DNA of 64,000 nt from Acidimicrobiia bacterium (GTDB taxonomy: Bacteria > Actinomycetota > Acidimicrobiia > Spongiisociales > UBA5794). The translations under genes and the position numbers were made by a program. Location: contig JAWKJB010000002.1 of NCBI GenBank assembly GCA_041393965.1, positions 1-64,000 of the forward strand, read 5' to 3'. Below the pieces are notes generated by a model. The model worked only from the letters and a program-made list of their open reading frames with translations, was not told the origin of the DNA and ran no database searches. Shown here piece by piece: positions 1 through 9,256 of this stretch (its first letter is position 1; every line of letters starts with the position of its first letter).

Positions 1-2
1 CT

Positions 3-50
3 GAGTTCGCTGAGATCGCGGCGTCTCTCTCGGACGAGGAGCCTGAGTAG
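3..50 (+). CDS. C-terminal end of an upstream gene (partial)
   Basis: An open frame enters from the left edge and stops with TAG at 48-50. It reads EFAEIAASLSDEEPE, an acidic tail like an ordinary protein C-terminus. It ends four bases before the next start, so it is probably the upstream gene of the same operon. Nothing can be said about its function. Confidence 0.4.
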   Translation, partial: EFAEIAASLSDEEPE

Positions 51-53
51 GAA

Positions 54-536
54 ATGGCGCGGACCGTCGGCGAGTTGCTATCCGCCTACGCGGAAATCCT
101 TGCGGAGCTACGTGAGCGCGGCGTGGTGCGATCCGCCAACGCTCCCGCAGGCGACTACGCCGAATGGCTCTGCTCTCGTGCCCTTGAGGCCACCTTGGTC
201 GACAACTTCTCGGTGAAGTCCCATGACCTGGTGCTGGCCGACGGTCGGCGGGTCCAGGTGAAAACGCGGGTGACTTCTGAGCCACCGAAGGCAGGTCAAC
301 TCCAGACCTCTCCGTTCCGATCGTGGGACTTCGATCTCGCTGCGTTCGTGCTGTTCCGTGACTACAACTACGCGGTTCGTCGGGCGGTTCTTGTCCCGGT
401 GGAAGTGGTCAGAGCCCAGTCCAACTATCGCAGCCACGTGAACGGCTCAGTCGTGATGATGCGCGGCGCCCTGCTCGACCATGAGGATGCCGAAGACATC
501 ACGGATCGGCTCCGGGCGGCTGCCAGTGACGGTTAG
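54..536 (+). CDS. DUF6998-like protein, possible PD-(D/E)XK nuclease fold
   Basis: A 160-aa soluble protein. The N-terminal helix (about residues 5-22) is followed by GDYAEWL and, near residues 57-72, an acidic residue and a Q-V-K triad in DGRRVQVKTR. I recall this pattern in DUF6998-type proteins, which resemble restriction-endonuclease folds with a D...(E/Q)xK active site; this assignment is from memory. The ATG lies 3 bases after the preceding stop, preceded by a weak GTAGGAA. The next gene is a broken helicase-nuclease in the same frame, which fits a decayed DNA-processing or defence locus. Unlike DNA beyond 3.7 kb, it contains ACGT tetramers. Confidence 0.5.
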   Translation: MARTVGELLSAYAEILAELRERGVVRSANAPAGDYAEWLCSRALEATLVDNFSVKSHDLVLADGRRVQVKTRVTSEPPKAGQLQTSPFRSWDFDLAAFVLFRDYNYAVRRAVLVPVEVVRAQSNYRSHVNGSVVMMRGALLDHEDAEDITDRLRAAASDG

Positions 537-566
537 CGTCGGGGGACGGGCCGGACGGGTGGCTCC

Positions 567-1307
567 GTGTCGCCGTTCCGGCCACAGGCCAACCGCATCC
601 GCGATGCTGCCTACAGCCGCGACGATCTCAAGAAGTTCCTCATCGAAGCGGACTTCCAGGTCGGAACCGCACACAGCTTCCAAGGCGACGAACGGGATCT
701 CATGATCTTCTCTCCGGTCGTCACAGATGGGATCGCCTACGGCTCGGTACGATTCTTGAACGCGAACTCGAACCTGTTCAACGTCGCAGTCACACGCGCA
801 CGTGCTGCACTCGTCGTCGTCGGTGACGCCAACTCTGAGGCGATCAAGGGGGTGACATATCTCGCAGCGTTCCGCGACTACGCAATGGATGTGAAGGATG
901 AGCCAGCGCTTCTTGACGGACTCGTCAAAGTCGATCATGGCCCTACCTACCCGGACGTTGTGAATCCTGACCAGGTCTCGACATGGGAACGCCTCTTCTA
1001 TCGGGAGTTGTACGCGGCCGGAATTGTCACATCACCACAAGTGCCAATTGAGAACTACCGCCTCGACTTGGCTGTCATCGATGGCGTCCGACGTCTCGAC
1101 ATCGAAGTTGACGGCGAGCACTACCACCGCGCATGGAGCGGGGAGCTCGCCAGACGCGATCAGCTGCGCAACCAGCGGTTGATCGAACTCGGCTGGGACA
1201 TCCAACGGTTCTGGGTTTATCAGATCCGCGACGATATGAAGCGCTCGGTTGCTCGTGTCCGCTGGTGGCTCGAGAACGAGGGGCCGACGACTCGTAGCCG
1301 AGGCTGA
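567..1307 (+). pseudogene. 5'-truncated superfamily 1 helicase with C-terminal VSR/DUF559-like nuclease domain
   Basis: The reading frame encodes only the end of a UPF1/DNA2-like helicase. VSPFRPQANRI (about residue 1) and VGTAHSFQGDERD (32-44) match the helicase C-terminal motifs, and FNVAVTRARAALVVVGD is motif VI. The ATPase motifs I-III are absent. From about residue 160 a nuclease-like domain follows (LDLAVIDGVRRLDIEVDG, then ERRDQ-like RRDQLRNQRLIELGW), as in DUF559/very-short-patch-repair endonuclease domains. The first codon is GTG, but it lies inside a conserved helicase motif, so it is a deletion junction rather than a natural start. The frame continues upstream only to the stop of the preceding gene at 534-536. 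Probably a nonfunctional remnant, although the nuclease domain is intact. Confidence 0.65.
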
Positions 1308-1635
1308 CAGTCGACGGCGCCGGTTGCCGAGGGCGACATTCAACCCGTTCAGGTGAACGGAGCCGTGACTCTGGGGTTCCAGCGGCCGGTGCCGACCCAT
1401 CGGACGGCTTGCGTGGTGTCGAATCCTCCGGTCCCACTCGTGAGGCATCGTGTCGCGGTATTCGGGAAGCCGGTTCCGTTGATGACGAGGCGACCGCACT
1501 CCGGTCGGGTCGCGCACCGAGCGGAGTCAGTAATGTTGAATCAAACAGCGGTCAAGGATCCACAGCTGCTCCATACGATCATCTGGTGGTAGCCCACCAT
1601 TACTTATGGCAGTAAAGGTCCCTTACACTGGTTTA
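1308..1635. other. Intergenic region before psuK
   Basis: No convincing gene is visible in these 328 bases. Near its right end, at 1612-1626, is a near-perfect palindrome (GTAAAGGTCCCTTAC, one mismatched pair) that overlaps the proposed psuK -10 element. It could be an operator for the winged-helix domain of PsuK. This is inference. Confidence 0.35.
1624..1629 (+). promoter_or_regulatory. Proposed -10 element of psuK (leaderless)
   Basis: TACACT lies six bases before the GTG at 1636, where transcription would begin. The same TAnnnT-6/7-start spacing occurs before many genes in this window. No good -35 hexamer is seen. Confidence 0.4.
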
Positions 1636-2729
1636 GTGCTAACGGAACGGGAACAACAGATCGTCGACTTGCTCCGACGCGATCCGCTGATGGGAACCGA
1701 CGCTTTGGCCGCGACACTGGGAACTAGCCGGGCCTCAATCAATGTGCACATTTCCAATCTTGGCAAGAAGGGCGTGATCCTTGGCCGTAGCTATGTCCTG
1801 GACGAGCGGCCCGGCGCTGTCGTTATCGGTGGGGCCAACCTAGACCTCAAGGCTCGCAGCAAGGCTCGGGCGTCTGGCCAGACCAGCAACCCCGGCCACG
1901 GCTCGATGGCGCCGGGAGGCGTAGCACGCAACATCGCTGAGAACCTCGCGCGGCTCGGCGACCGCGTGCACCTGATCAGCATTGTGGGGCGCGACCCCAT
2001 GGGCGATAATCTGCTCGACCACACCGCGGCGGCGGGTGTACGGATCGAGCACGTAGTACGGACCGATCGGCCGACTGGCACGTATACCGCGGCGTTGGAC
2101 GTCGACGGTGAATTGATTGTCGCGATTGCTGATATGGAGGCGACCTCCGAGCTCGGACCGGAGCAGCTCCACAACGCACGCGACCTGATCGCAACTGCCG
2201 GGGTGCTGGTCCTCGACGGGAACCTGCGCCGCGACACCCTCGACTACGCACTCGATCTGGCCCCGGGCGTGCGCACAGTCTTCGAGCCGGTCAGTGTGCC
2301 CAAGGCGGTCGGTCTCAAGGAAGCAATCGACGCCCGGGTCTACGCCGTCACCCCCAATCGCGACGAACTTGCTGCGCTCACCGATTCGCCGACGCGCACG
2401 GACCGGCAGGTGCGCGCGGCAGCGCGTGCCCTGCATGCCCGCGGCATAGAATTGGTCTGGATCAGACTGGGCGAGCGTGGCTCGCTGCTCAGCACGACCG
2501 ACCACGCCATCGAAATCCCTGCCATTCCGACCGTCGTGCAGGATGTCACAGGCGCCGGCGACTCGATGCTGGGCGCTTTCTGTCATGTGTTGCTCAAGGG
2601 CGGCTCGCCGGAGGAAGCCGCCCGATTCGGCCATGCTGCCGCCGCTCTGACCATTGCCAGTTCGCACACAGTGAGACCCGATCTGACCCCGCGCCTGGTT
2701 CAAGCTGCCCTCGACCAGAAGGAACAAGA

Positions 2730-2733
<4 letters not shown>
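1636..2733 (+). CDS. psuK: Pseudouridine kinase with N-terminal winged-helix domain
   Basis: A PfkB-family sugar kinase that would phosphorylate pseudouridine to pseudouridine 5'-phosphate, the substrate of the next gene. Residues 1-55 form a helix-turn-helix (REQQIVDLLRRDPLMGTDAL, then TSRASINVHISNL), as in the HTH-fused PsuK/YeiI group. The kinase domain shows VVIGGANLDL, the glycine-rich GGVARNIAENLARLG and the catalytic signature DVTGAGDSMLGAF. I chose GTG 1636 over ATG 1606 because the family starts at this point and a TACACT box sits six bases upstream; neither start has a Shine-Dalgarno site. It overlaps psuG by four bases. ACGT sites at 2051, 2080 and 2099 mark it as compositionally different from DNA beyond 3.7 kb. 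Confidence 0.85.
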
Positions 2734-3650
<917 letters not shown>

Positions 3651-3701
3651 GCACCAGCGGAACTGTCAAAGCGGTGGTCGGCCGGTCCTGGCGCGAAGGC
3701 C

Positions 3702-3729
3702 GCGGGTTCGAATCCCGCCCGCGCTACGA
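3702..3729 (+). other. tRNA 3'-end-like fragment, possible attachment-site remnant
   Basis: The bases form a canonical T-arm: stem GCGGG/CCCGC around the loop TTCGAAT. They are followed by a seven-base acceptor-like strand CCGCGCT, a discriminator A and CGA. I could not build a matching acceptor 5' strand or an anticodon arm upstream, so this is not an intact tRNA. Such 3' fragments are typical of integration sites, and this one sits where the ACGT-containing block ends. Confidence 0.4.
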
Positions 3730-3751
3730 AGGGGAACCTTGGAACACCTAA

Positions 3752-4264
3752 TCAATCGATCTGATGGCTGTCTGTTTCGCTGAGGGTTTTGCGTAGGAGG
3801 GGCAGGGAGGCGCGGTCCTTGTCCCTGCCGGCTGCTTGTTTGCTGCGAATCACATCAGCCAAGGATGCCACCATGACGAAAAGTGCTGGCGATGTGCGGA
3901 TTTGGGTGGAGTCGGCGGATCGTACGAGGTCTTTGTAGCCGGTTGTGCCGTCTGGCATGAAGACGAGATCAAGGTCGCCGTGGATCGTGGTCAATGTCCA
4001 GGAGTCCACGGATTGCAAGAAGCCCGGCTCTATCGGGAAGGCAAGCCCTTCGGGAGCTTCTGCGGTGCGTAGCTTGGCTTCAAGAGCCGTGAGCGCATCT
4101 GCGAGCTGGGTGAGGTTTTGGGCGTCGTTGGCTGGGGTGATGTCGATGTCCTGTGTGAGGAGCGGTGCGCCTCGGAGCCTTGCGGCGATGCCACCGATCA
4201 CAATGAACTGCACATCGTGGTCGATGAGCACCTCGAGGAGGGCAACAGGATCGAACTCACGCAT
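3752..4264 (-). CDS. Nucleotidyltransferase-fold protein of a two-gene module (AbiEii/DUF6036-like)
   Basis: A 170-aa protein with a minimal nucleotidyltransferase core: FIVIGGIAARLRG near residue 20, then QDIDITP carrying the paired Asp metal ligands, and a later acidic strand DLDLVF. This architecture is shared with AbiEii-type toxins and MNT-type antitoxins, which transfer nucleotides to RNA or protein partners. It starts inside the preceding XRE gene (eight-base overlap), so the two are co-translated. Whether it is toxin, antitoxin or something else is not decidable from sequence. A similar pair in reverse order lies at 9862-11000. Confidence 0.65.
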   Translation of the reverse strand: MREFDPVALLEVLIDHDVQFIVIGGIAARLRGAPLLTQDIDITPANDAQNLTQLADALTALEAKLRTAEAPEGLAFPIEPGFLQSVDSWTLTTIHGDLDLVFMPDGTTGYKDLVRSADSTQIRTSPALFVMVASLADVIRSKQAAGRDKDRASLPLLRKTLSETDSHQID

Positions 4265-4574
4265 GTGCAGCGTCCTGCATAGCCGTTAGGGCATTGACGG
4301 CTCGTGCCATGGACCCGAGTCGTTGTTCGGGGGTGACGGCAAGCTCTCGTCTGATGAGGGCGATGTCGTGATCGTCTCGTGGGGTGATGCTGATCGTCAG
4401 GTCGAAACCGGCTGCTCGCACGGCCTGCTCGACCGTCTCCAGCGAAGGCGAGGTGCGACCCCTCTCCCATCGGGCAACCACAGGCTGGTGAGTTCCCAGA
4501 CGGCGGGCGAATTCTGCTTGGGTCAATCCAGCCCGTTTCCGAGCTTCGGCGATGATCCTTGCACTAGACGACAT
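4257..4574 (-). CDS. XRE-family DNA-binding protein, partner of the nucleotidyltransferase
   Basis: A 105-aa protein with an N-terminal helix-turn-helix: ARKRAGLTQAEFARRLGTHQ, then VVARWERGRTSPSLETV, typical of antitoxin-like XRE regulators. The C-terminal half (residues 60-105) is probably the partner-binding part. Its ATG lies seven bases after a TATGAT box, so it may be translated leaderless. Palindromes directly upstream suggest autoregulation. The gene precedes and overlaps the nucleotidyltransferase gene, the usual antitoxin-first order. Confidence 0.75.
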   Translation of the reverse strand: MSSSARIIAEARKRAGLTQAEFARRLGTHQPVVARWERGRTSPSLETVEQAVRAAGFDLTISITPRDDHDIALIRRELAVTPEQRLGSMARAVNALTAMQDAAHA

Positions 4575-4581
4575 GCCTCAT

Positions 4582-4624
4582 ATCATAAACGATATCGTTG
4601 TCATACCAGATACGATATTTATCG
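4582..4624 (-). promoter_or_regulatory. Promoter and two operator-like palindromes of the XRE module
   Basis: On the minus strand, TATGAT (4587-4582) stands seven bases before the XRE ATG. Upstream lie a perfect 12-bp palindrome AACGATATCGTT (4588-4599) and the related CGATA-TT-TATCG (4613-4624). Both are AT-rich against the surrounding GC and share CGATA half-sites. They are likely binding sites for the XRE protein. Confidence 0.55.
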
Positions 4625-4733
4625 AGGGTTCCATCGCGATGGTCGTGGGAGTCGAGCGAGCCTCGGCGTCGTCGACCAGCGCCCAGCCGCTCAACCCGAG
4701 ACGAATGCCTGCCGGGGGCGGGCCAATGGTTGC

Positions 4734-5207
4734 CTAATCCGGCTCGGCCTCGTAGAACTCGGCCATGCGCTGCTCCATCTCCGATTGCGACAGGTCTTCG
4801 ATGTGCTGCGCGAGACCCCAAGTGTGGCCGAAGGGATCGGCCAGCCGACCTCCCTTGTCGCCGTAGAACTGCATCTCCAAGGGGTAGACAACCTCACACC
4901 CGGCTGCGACTGCCCGCTCCGAGAGTGCGTCGACATCGTCGGTGTAGATGAACAGGGCTGCTGACGACCCGCCCAGGTTCTTGGGCGATGTGGTTGGACC
5001 GTCTGGCCACTCGTCACCCAACATCACCACGGAGTTGCCGATCCGGATCTCTGCGTGGGCAACCATCCTGTCGGGTCCTTCCATGCGGGGTTCAATCTCG
5101 GTCGCTCCGAATGCGTTGATGTAAAAGTCGATTGCCTCTGAACATGGGCTGACGGTGATCGCGGGTGTCACCGTTCCGAGGCGATCCGGAATCCCCGAGG
5201 CTGTCAT
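4734..5207 (-). CDS. VOC/glyoxalase-superfamily protein (PhnB-like)
   Basis: A 157-aa protein made of paired beta-alpha-beta-beta-beta units of the vicinal-oxygen-chelate fold. It reads TPAITVSPCSEAIDFYINAF at the start, SVVMLGDEWPD in the middle and RLADPFGHTWGLAQHIED near the end. This is the PhnB/YdcJ-like group, often annotated only as VOC family, and its substrate is unknown. The ATG at 5207 is supported by GGGAG six to seven bases upstream. The next VOC gene (5258-5653) is on the same strand 50 bases upstream, so the two may be cotranscribed. Confidence 0.75.
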   Translation of the reverse strand: MTASGIPDRLGTVTPAITVSPCSEAIDFYINAFGATEIEPRMEGPDRMVAHAEIRIGNSVVMLGDEWPDGPTTSPKNLGGSSAALFIYTDDVDALSERAVAAGCEVVYPLEMQFYGDKGGRLADPFGHTWGLAQHIEDLSQSEMEQRMAEFYEAEPD

Positions 5208-5257
5208 GGCTTCTCCCTGTGCCGGTCGTTTGATGTCGAATCTAGGCGATGGTGCCT

Positions 5258-5653
5258 TCAGGTCGTCGAGTCCGGGTCTTCGATTTCGGCCATGGATCGG
5301 AGAATGCAGAACTCGTTGCCCTCTGGATCGGCCATCACGACCCACGAGACATCCGCGCTCTGTCCCACGGACACTCGCCTGGCGCCGAGTGATTCAGCGC
5401 GGGCGACTTCGGCGGATTGGTCGTCGGGTCGTAGGTCGAAATGAAGCCGATTCTTGGTCGACTTGCTCTCCGGAACTCGAAGGAACAAGATGTCCGGCGA
5501 CACACCATTTTCGGGGGAACCTGCCGGTGGTTCGAGCACGACCTCTTCGTTGTCTTCATGGGTTATGCGCCATCCGAGCAACTCGGCCCACCACCGAGCA
5601 ATGGCTGCCGGTTCGTTCGAGTCCACGGAGATGGATTGCCAACGCATGACCAT
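5258..5653 (-). CDS. VOC/glyoxalase-like domain protein
   Basis: A 131-aa single-module VOC protein: MRWQSISVDSNEPAAIARWW at the start, RLHFDLRPDD near residue 69 (His and Asp in the metal or substrate region), and VVMADPEGNEFCIL at 105-118, the usual DPEGNEFC ending. No substrate can be named. The ATG at 5653 follows a GATACT box by six bases, matching the leaderless pattern of the window; an ATG two codons later is also possible. Confidence 0.75.
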   Translation of the reverse strand: MVMRWQSISVDSNEPAAIARWWAELLGWRITHEDNEEVVLEPPAGSPENGVSPDILFLRVPESKSTKNRLHFDLRPDDQSAEVARAESLGARRVSVGQSADVSWVVMADPEGNEFCILRSMAEIEDPDSTT

Positions 5654-5867
5654 CGTCCCAGTATCGCAGATCGTTTCATTGAATTGTTTCCATCGTTCTT
5701 GTGGCGGCTCCGTCCCCTTCGGATTGCGAAGCCGATGCTTGCGCAGGCCAACGGCAGCGACTGTCGCAGCCGTACCGCGATTGAGGATTCGCTCGGCGGT
5801 AGCAGCGGGCTGTCGGTGGAGATCGCTTTCACGGCTCAAGCCGGGCGACGCGGCTTGAACCAGCCGG

Positions 5868-6497
5868 TCACTTGACGCGTTCGAACAGGTCGGCGAACGG
5901 TGAGTTGGTGTAGCCGATCCCTCTGCCGAGTTTGTGGAGCCGTTCAACGGTGACGGGTTGCGGCTTCTTCGGGACGAAGTAGGAGTCCAGCTGTTGATCG
6001 TCGATGCGGTAGCCACGGGTGCCGCCTGACTTGACCACCGCACCAAGCCGGTACCGATCGTCGATCGAAGCCATTGCTGCATCACCGTGGCTCGGGTTGA
6101 CCAGCAGCTGCCCACCGACTCGCAGGTAGCGGGTGCAGTGTTCCGACACGAAACCCGCATACAGCGACACCAGCAGGTCGTAGGACTCGTCGGCGAGACC
6201 CAAGTCCTCTCGGTAATCCCCCGCAATGAACTCGAGCGTTCGCTTTCCGACGCTGGTTTGGCATGCCGAAACGATCTCACCAACACCTTCGACATCGTCG
6301 AAGAAGGTCGCCGCCCTGTGATCGGAATCGATGTAGGTGACGGCGGGGAAGACGAATGAGGCCGCAACATCGACGAACGACCCCGGATAGAGCACTCGTG
6401 ACGCTTCGATGTGTGTCGCCACCGCGGCGAACAAACGCCGCCGGTCACCGTGGTGTCGATCCTGACTCGACCACAGCGTCTCAGTTGACGACCTCAT
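5868..6497 (-). CDS. Probable SAM-dependent methyltransferase-like protein
   Basis: A 209-aa soluble protein. ASRVLYPGSFVDVAASFVFP resembles the first strand and loop of Rossmann-type methyltransferases, YIDSDHRAATFF the acidic second strand, and ADESYDLLVSLYAGFVSEHC with YLRVGGQLLVNPSHGDAA the motif IV-V region. The classic GxGxG is degenerate, so the family assignment is tentative. I chose ATG 6497 because a TATCGT box lies exactly six bases upstream; a longer frame to 6617 would overlap the divergent gene's start. Confidence 0.5.
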   Translation of the reverse strand: MRSSTETLWSSQDRHHGDRRRLFAAVATHIEASRVLYPGSFVDVAASFVFPAVTYIDSDHRAATFFDDVEGVGEIVSACQTSVGKRTLEFIAGDYREDLGLADESYDLLVSLYAGFVSEHCTRYLRVGGQLLVNPSHGDAAMASIDDRYRLGAVVKSGGTRGYRIDDQQLDSYFVPKKPQPVTVERLHKLGRGIGYTNSPFADLFERVK

Positions 6498-6503
6498 CCG
6501 GTC

Positions 6504-6509
6504 ACGATA
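6504..6509 (-). promoter_or_regulatory. Proposed -10 element (leaderless) for the methyltransferase-like gene
   Basis: The minus strand reads TATCGT, six bases, then ATG. This is the same spacing as the other leaderless candidates in the window. Confidence 0.4.
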
Positions 6510-6615
6510 GGAGCCGAGGCGTTCGCTGACAGCTGCGGGTACAGCCGACCGCGAGGGAATGGCGGAATGGCGGGGGAAACGGCGAGACTGGGGCTCATGA
6601 TGCGAGCGGGTACCC

Positions 6616-8118
6616 ATGGGCCTTCCTGACAGCGATCTTCCTGACGCCGATGTGCACGAACGACACTCGCGGTTTCGATCCGGCCGTCTTCAGCCCGGAC
6701 CTTGGGTTTGGGCGCTCGTTTCCGCTGTGCTCCTAATGGCAGTGTCGGGAAGGCATGGCTTTCATCGGGATGAGCTCTACTTTGTGGTTGCTGGTCGGAA
6801 TCTCGCGTGGGGTTTCATCGATCAGCCACCCTTCACACCCTTGGTCGCCCGAATCTCGGAGCTTGTCGGCGGCACATCTCCGGTGGTGCTCCGTGTCCTT
6901 CCTGCCTTGGCGGTTGCGTCCGTCTCGCTGATGGCCGCCGCCATGGCCAGCCGCCTTGGAGGGGGTCGAGTCGCGCAGACATTTGCCGCGGCCACCGTCG
7001 GTCTTGCGGGGGTGCTCCTGGGCGAGGGCCATCTCCTGAGCACCGCAGTGTTCGACTTCGCCCTGTGGAGCGCCGCTCTCCTCATCCTGATCGTGCTCCT
7101 TGATGGAGGGTCACCGAAACTGTGGGTTGCACTGGGGCTCGTGATCGGTGTGGGGCTCCAAAACAAGCACACCATTGCTTTCCTGGCAGCCGCGATGCTT
7201 GTGGCGATCCTCCTGACGCCGCAACGCCGGATCCTGAGTGGCCGCTGGCCGTGGCTCGGCGCTCTCGTCGCAGGGGTCATCGCCTTCCCCAACCTGATGT
7301 GGCAGTGGGATCATGGCTTTCCCCAGTTCGAAATGGCTCGGGCCATCTCCAGCCGCAGCGACGGGCCGCTCGCATTCGTCTTCTATCAACCGCTTCTGCT
7401 GTCGGTCACGCTCGCAATCCCGGCCGCAATCGGCCTGTGGCGCCTCGCAAGGTCACCTACCTTGAAGACTTGGCGGTCCATCGCCATCGGCTATGGGCTC
7501 TTGTTCTCGGTGTTTCTTGTGACCGGTGCCAAGGCCTACTACATCGCCCCGATGTACCCGGCTCTCCTCGCTGCCGGTGCAGTGTGGTTCGAAGGGCTGT
7601 CGAGCGCACGGAGGCGCCTCGTGGCAGCGCTGGCGGGTGCCGGCATCGTGATCGGAGTCCTCATTGCTCTCCCTGTGACTCCGGTTCGTTATACATCGAC
7701 GCTCGATGCAACAGGCGAGGTTGCCGAGACCGTAGGCTGGCCCGCTCTGGTCGAGCAGGTCGCTGCCGTCTACGAGACGATCCCTGAAGCCGATCGGGAC
7801 CGCGTTGCCATATTCACCGCTTCGTATGGGGAAGCTGGCGCGATCGATGTGTTGGGTCAACCGGCTGGCCTCCCGGCGGCCAGTAGCGGTCACAACAACT
7901 ATTGGCTATGGGGGCCGCCAGCACACCACGGGCCCATCGTCGGGGTGGGGAGGGTCGAGGAGGCATTGGCGCTCGTCTGTCCCGGATTCCGTCAGGTCGG
8001 CGCGATTTCCAACCCGTATGGTGTCAACAACGAAGAGGCCGGACTTCCCATCTATCTCTGCACCGAACCGCAGAAGCAGCTTTCCGACATCTGGGACCAG
8101 GTGAGGCACTACAACTGA
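6616..8118 (+). CDS. Membrane glycosyltransferase, ArnT/PMT (GT39/GT83) family
   Basis: A 500-aa polytopic protein with about ten hydrophobic segments. After the first membrane helix (residues 27-45) comes GFHRDELYFVVAGR, the acidic loop motif that carries the catalytic Asp in lipid-phosphate-sugar-dependent glycosyltransferases. The second loop reads DQPPFTPLVARI, and SKPLW-type membrane helices follow to about residue 360. A roughly 140-residue soluble tail follows (ETIPEADRDRVAIFTASYGE). It probably transfers a sugar from a polyprenyl carrier to an extracytoplasmic acceptor; donor and acceptor are unknown. The alpha/beta hydrolase gene starts four bases downstream, so the two form an operon. 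Confidence 0.8.
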   Translation: MGLPDSDLPDADVHERHSRFRSGRLQPGPWVWALVSAVLLMAVSGRHGFHRDELYFVVAGRNLAWGFIDQPPFTPLVARISELVGGTSPVVLRVLPALAVASVSLMAAAMASRLGGGRVAQTFAAATVGLAGVLLGEGHLLSTAVFDFALWSAALLILIVLLDGGSPKLWVALGLVIGVGLQNKHTIAFLAAAMLVAILLTPQRRILSGRWPWLGALVAGVIAFPNLMWQWDHGFPQFEMARAISSRSDGPLAFVFYQPLLLSVTLAIPAAIGLWRLARSPTLKTWRSIAIGYGLLFSVFLVTGAKAYYIAPMYPALLAAGAVWFEGLSSARRRLVAALAGAGIVIGVLIALPVTPVRYTSTLDATGEVAETVGWPALVEQVAAVYETIPEADRDRVAIFTASYGEAGAIDVLGQPAGLPAASSGHNNYWLWGPPAHHGPIVGVGRVEEALALVCPGFRQVGAISNPYGVNNEEAGLPIYLCTEPQKQLSDIWDQVRHYN

Positions 8119-8122
8119 CCCC

Positions 8123-8899
8123 ATGAGATACATCCTCTTGATTGTCGGTACCTTCATTGTGTTGCTCACGGTGCTCTGGCTCGGGCAGCGGCGGCTCATC
8201 TACTTCCCGGACCGAACGCAACCGCGTCTCAACGCCGAGGGTTGGGAAGAGATCACCTTCGAGACCGACGACGGCCTCATCCTCTCGGCCTGGTTCGCCC
8301 CGCCGCCGGAGGATGCGCCGATCGTGTTGGTCCTTCCGGGGAACGCGGGGAACCGTCGCGACCGCATCTCGCTTGGCTCCGCCTTGGTTGAGAAGGGGAG
8401 GGGTGTGCTCTTGGTGGACTACCGGGGATACGGCGGAAACCCCGGCTCTCCCAATGAAGACGGCCTGGCTCGCGACGCCCGCGCCGCGGCGCATTGGGTG
8501 GCGTCGGCGGCTCCGAACAACCCCGTGATCTACTTCGGTGAGTCGCTGGGCGCGGCGGTCGCCGTGGAACTCGCGACCGACCTCCCGCCAGCAGCCCTCG
8601 TGCTGCGCTCGCCGTTCACCTCCCTGGGAGATGTCGCCTCTGCCCACTATCCGTACATCCCGGCACGCTGGCTCCTGCGCGACCACTACCCGTCGATGGA
8701 CCGCATGGGCGACATCGATACTCCGGTCACCGTCATCCTGGGAACGGACGACTCAGTCATCCCGCCTGAGCAGAGCCGTCGCCTCTCCGAAGCGGCGTTG
8801 AATCAGCATCAACTCGTGGTCGTCGAGGGCTCCGATCACAACGATCCCGAACTGTCCTACGGCCCGCAGGTCATCGCTGCAGTCCTCTCGGCCTTCTAG
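8123..8899 (+). CDS. Membrane-anchored alpha/beta hydrolase (BEM46-like)
   Basis: A 258-aa protein with one N-terminal membrane anchor (residues 3-20), then a serine-hydrolase fold: VLVLPGNAGNRRD (oxyanion region), DYRGYGGNPG, the nucleophile elbow YFGESLGAA, Asp in LGTDDSVIPP and His in EGSDHNDPE. All catalytic residues are present. The order resembles the BEM46/ABHD13 group of membrane-anchored hydrolases, whose physiological substrate is unknown. It lies four bases after the glycosyltransferase gene. Confidence 0.85.
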   Translation: MRYILLIVGTFIVLLTVLWLGQRRLIYFPDRTQPRLNAEGWEEITFETDDGLILSAWFAPPPEDAPIVLVLPGNAGNRRDRISLGSALVEKGRGVLLVDYRGYGGNPGSPNEDGLARDARAAAHWVASAAPNNPVIYFGESLGAAVAVELATDLPPAALVLRSPFTSLGDVASAHYPYIPARWLLRDHYPSMDRMGDIDTPVTVILGTDDSVIPPEQSRRLSEAALNQHQLVVVEGSDHNDPELSYGPQVIAAVLSAF

Positions 8900-9256
8900 T
8901 GCCCCGACCGGCAATGTTTGCCGCGTTGACGGCGGCCAGATGACATCGCTGGCGGCGTCCTCGTCTTCGACGCATCCCCTGATGCGCCTTCGTCTTGCGT
9001 CCTGGCCAGCCATGCCCCTGGCTCGACTTCAACATCGCCAACGAAACCGGACAGGCACGAGCGATAGCGCCGCGCTGACGAGTCCGATCGCACTGAGATG
9101 CTCGACAGATGGCAAGCGACACGGCGAACCATTCCGGTGCTCGTTCGTCGCCGGATTCGGACCGGGGCGACTGACCGCGGGGACTCCAGATTCTGCCAGT
9201 GGATCGCACAATCGGGCGACTACCCTTTGGGGTAGGGAGACGATGGGAGAGGGCCG
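8900..9256. other. Intergenic region before the 2TM gene
   Basis: No credible coding region is seen on either strand in these 357 bases. The only recognisable structure is the CTACCC/GGGTAG inverted repeat at 9220-9235, listed separately. Confidence 0.4.
9220..9235 (+). promoter_or_regulatory. CsoR-like operator candidate
   Basis: CTACCC-TTTG-GGGTAG is an inverted repeat of the form TACCC-N4-GGGTA, which resembles operators of the CsoR/CstR family of copper or persulfide repressors. It lies about 20 bases before the 2TM gene start. No csoR gene is in the window, so the assignment rests on the pattern alone. Confidence 0.3.

Noticed and set aside
3655..3726. A full tRNA gene around the T-arm at 3702
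   Set aside because: The 72 bases give only a T-arm and four acceptor pairs; no anticodon stem can be formed.
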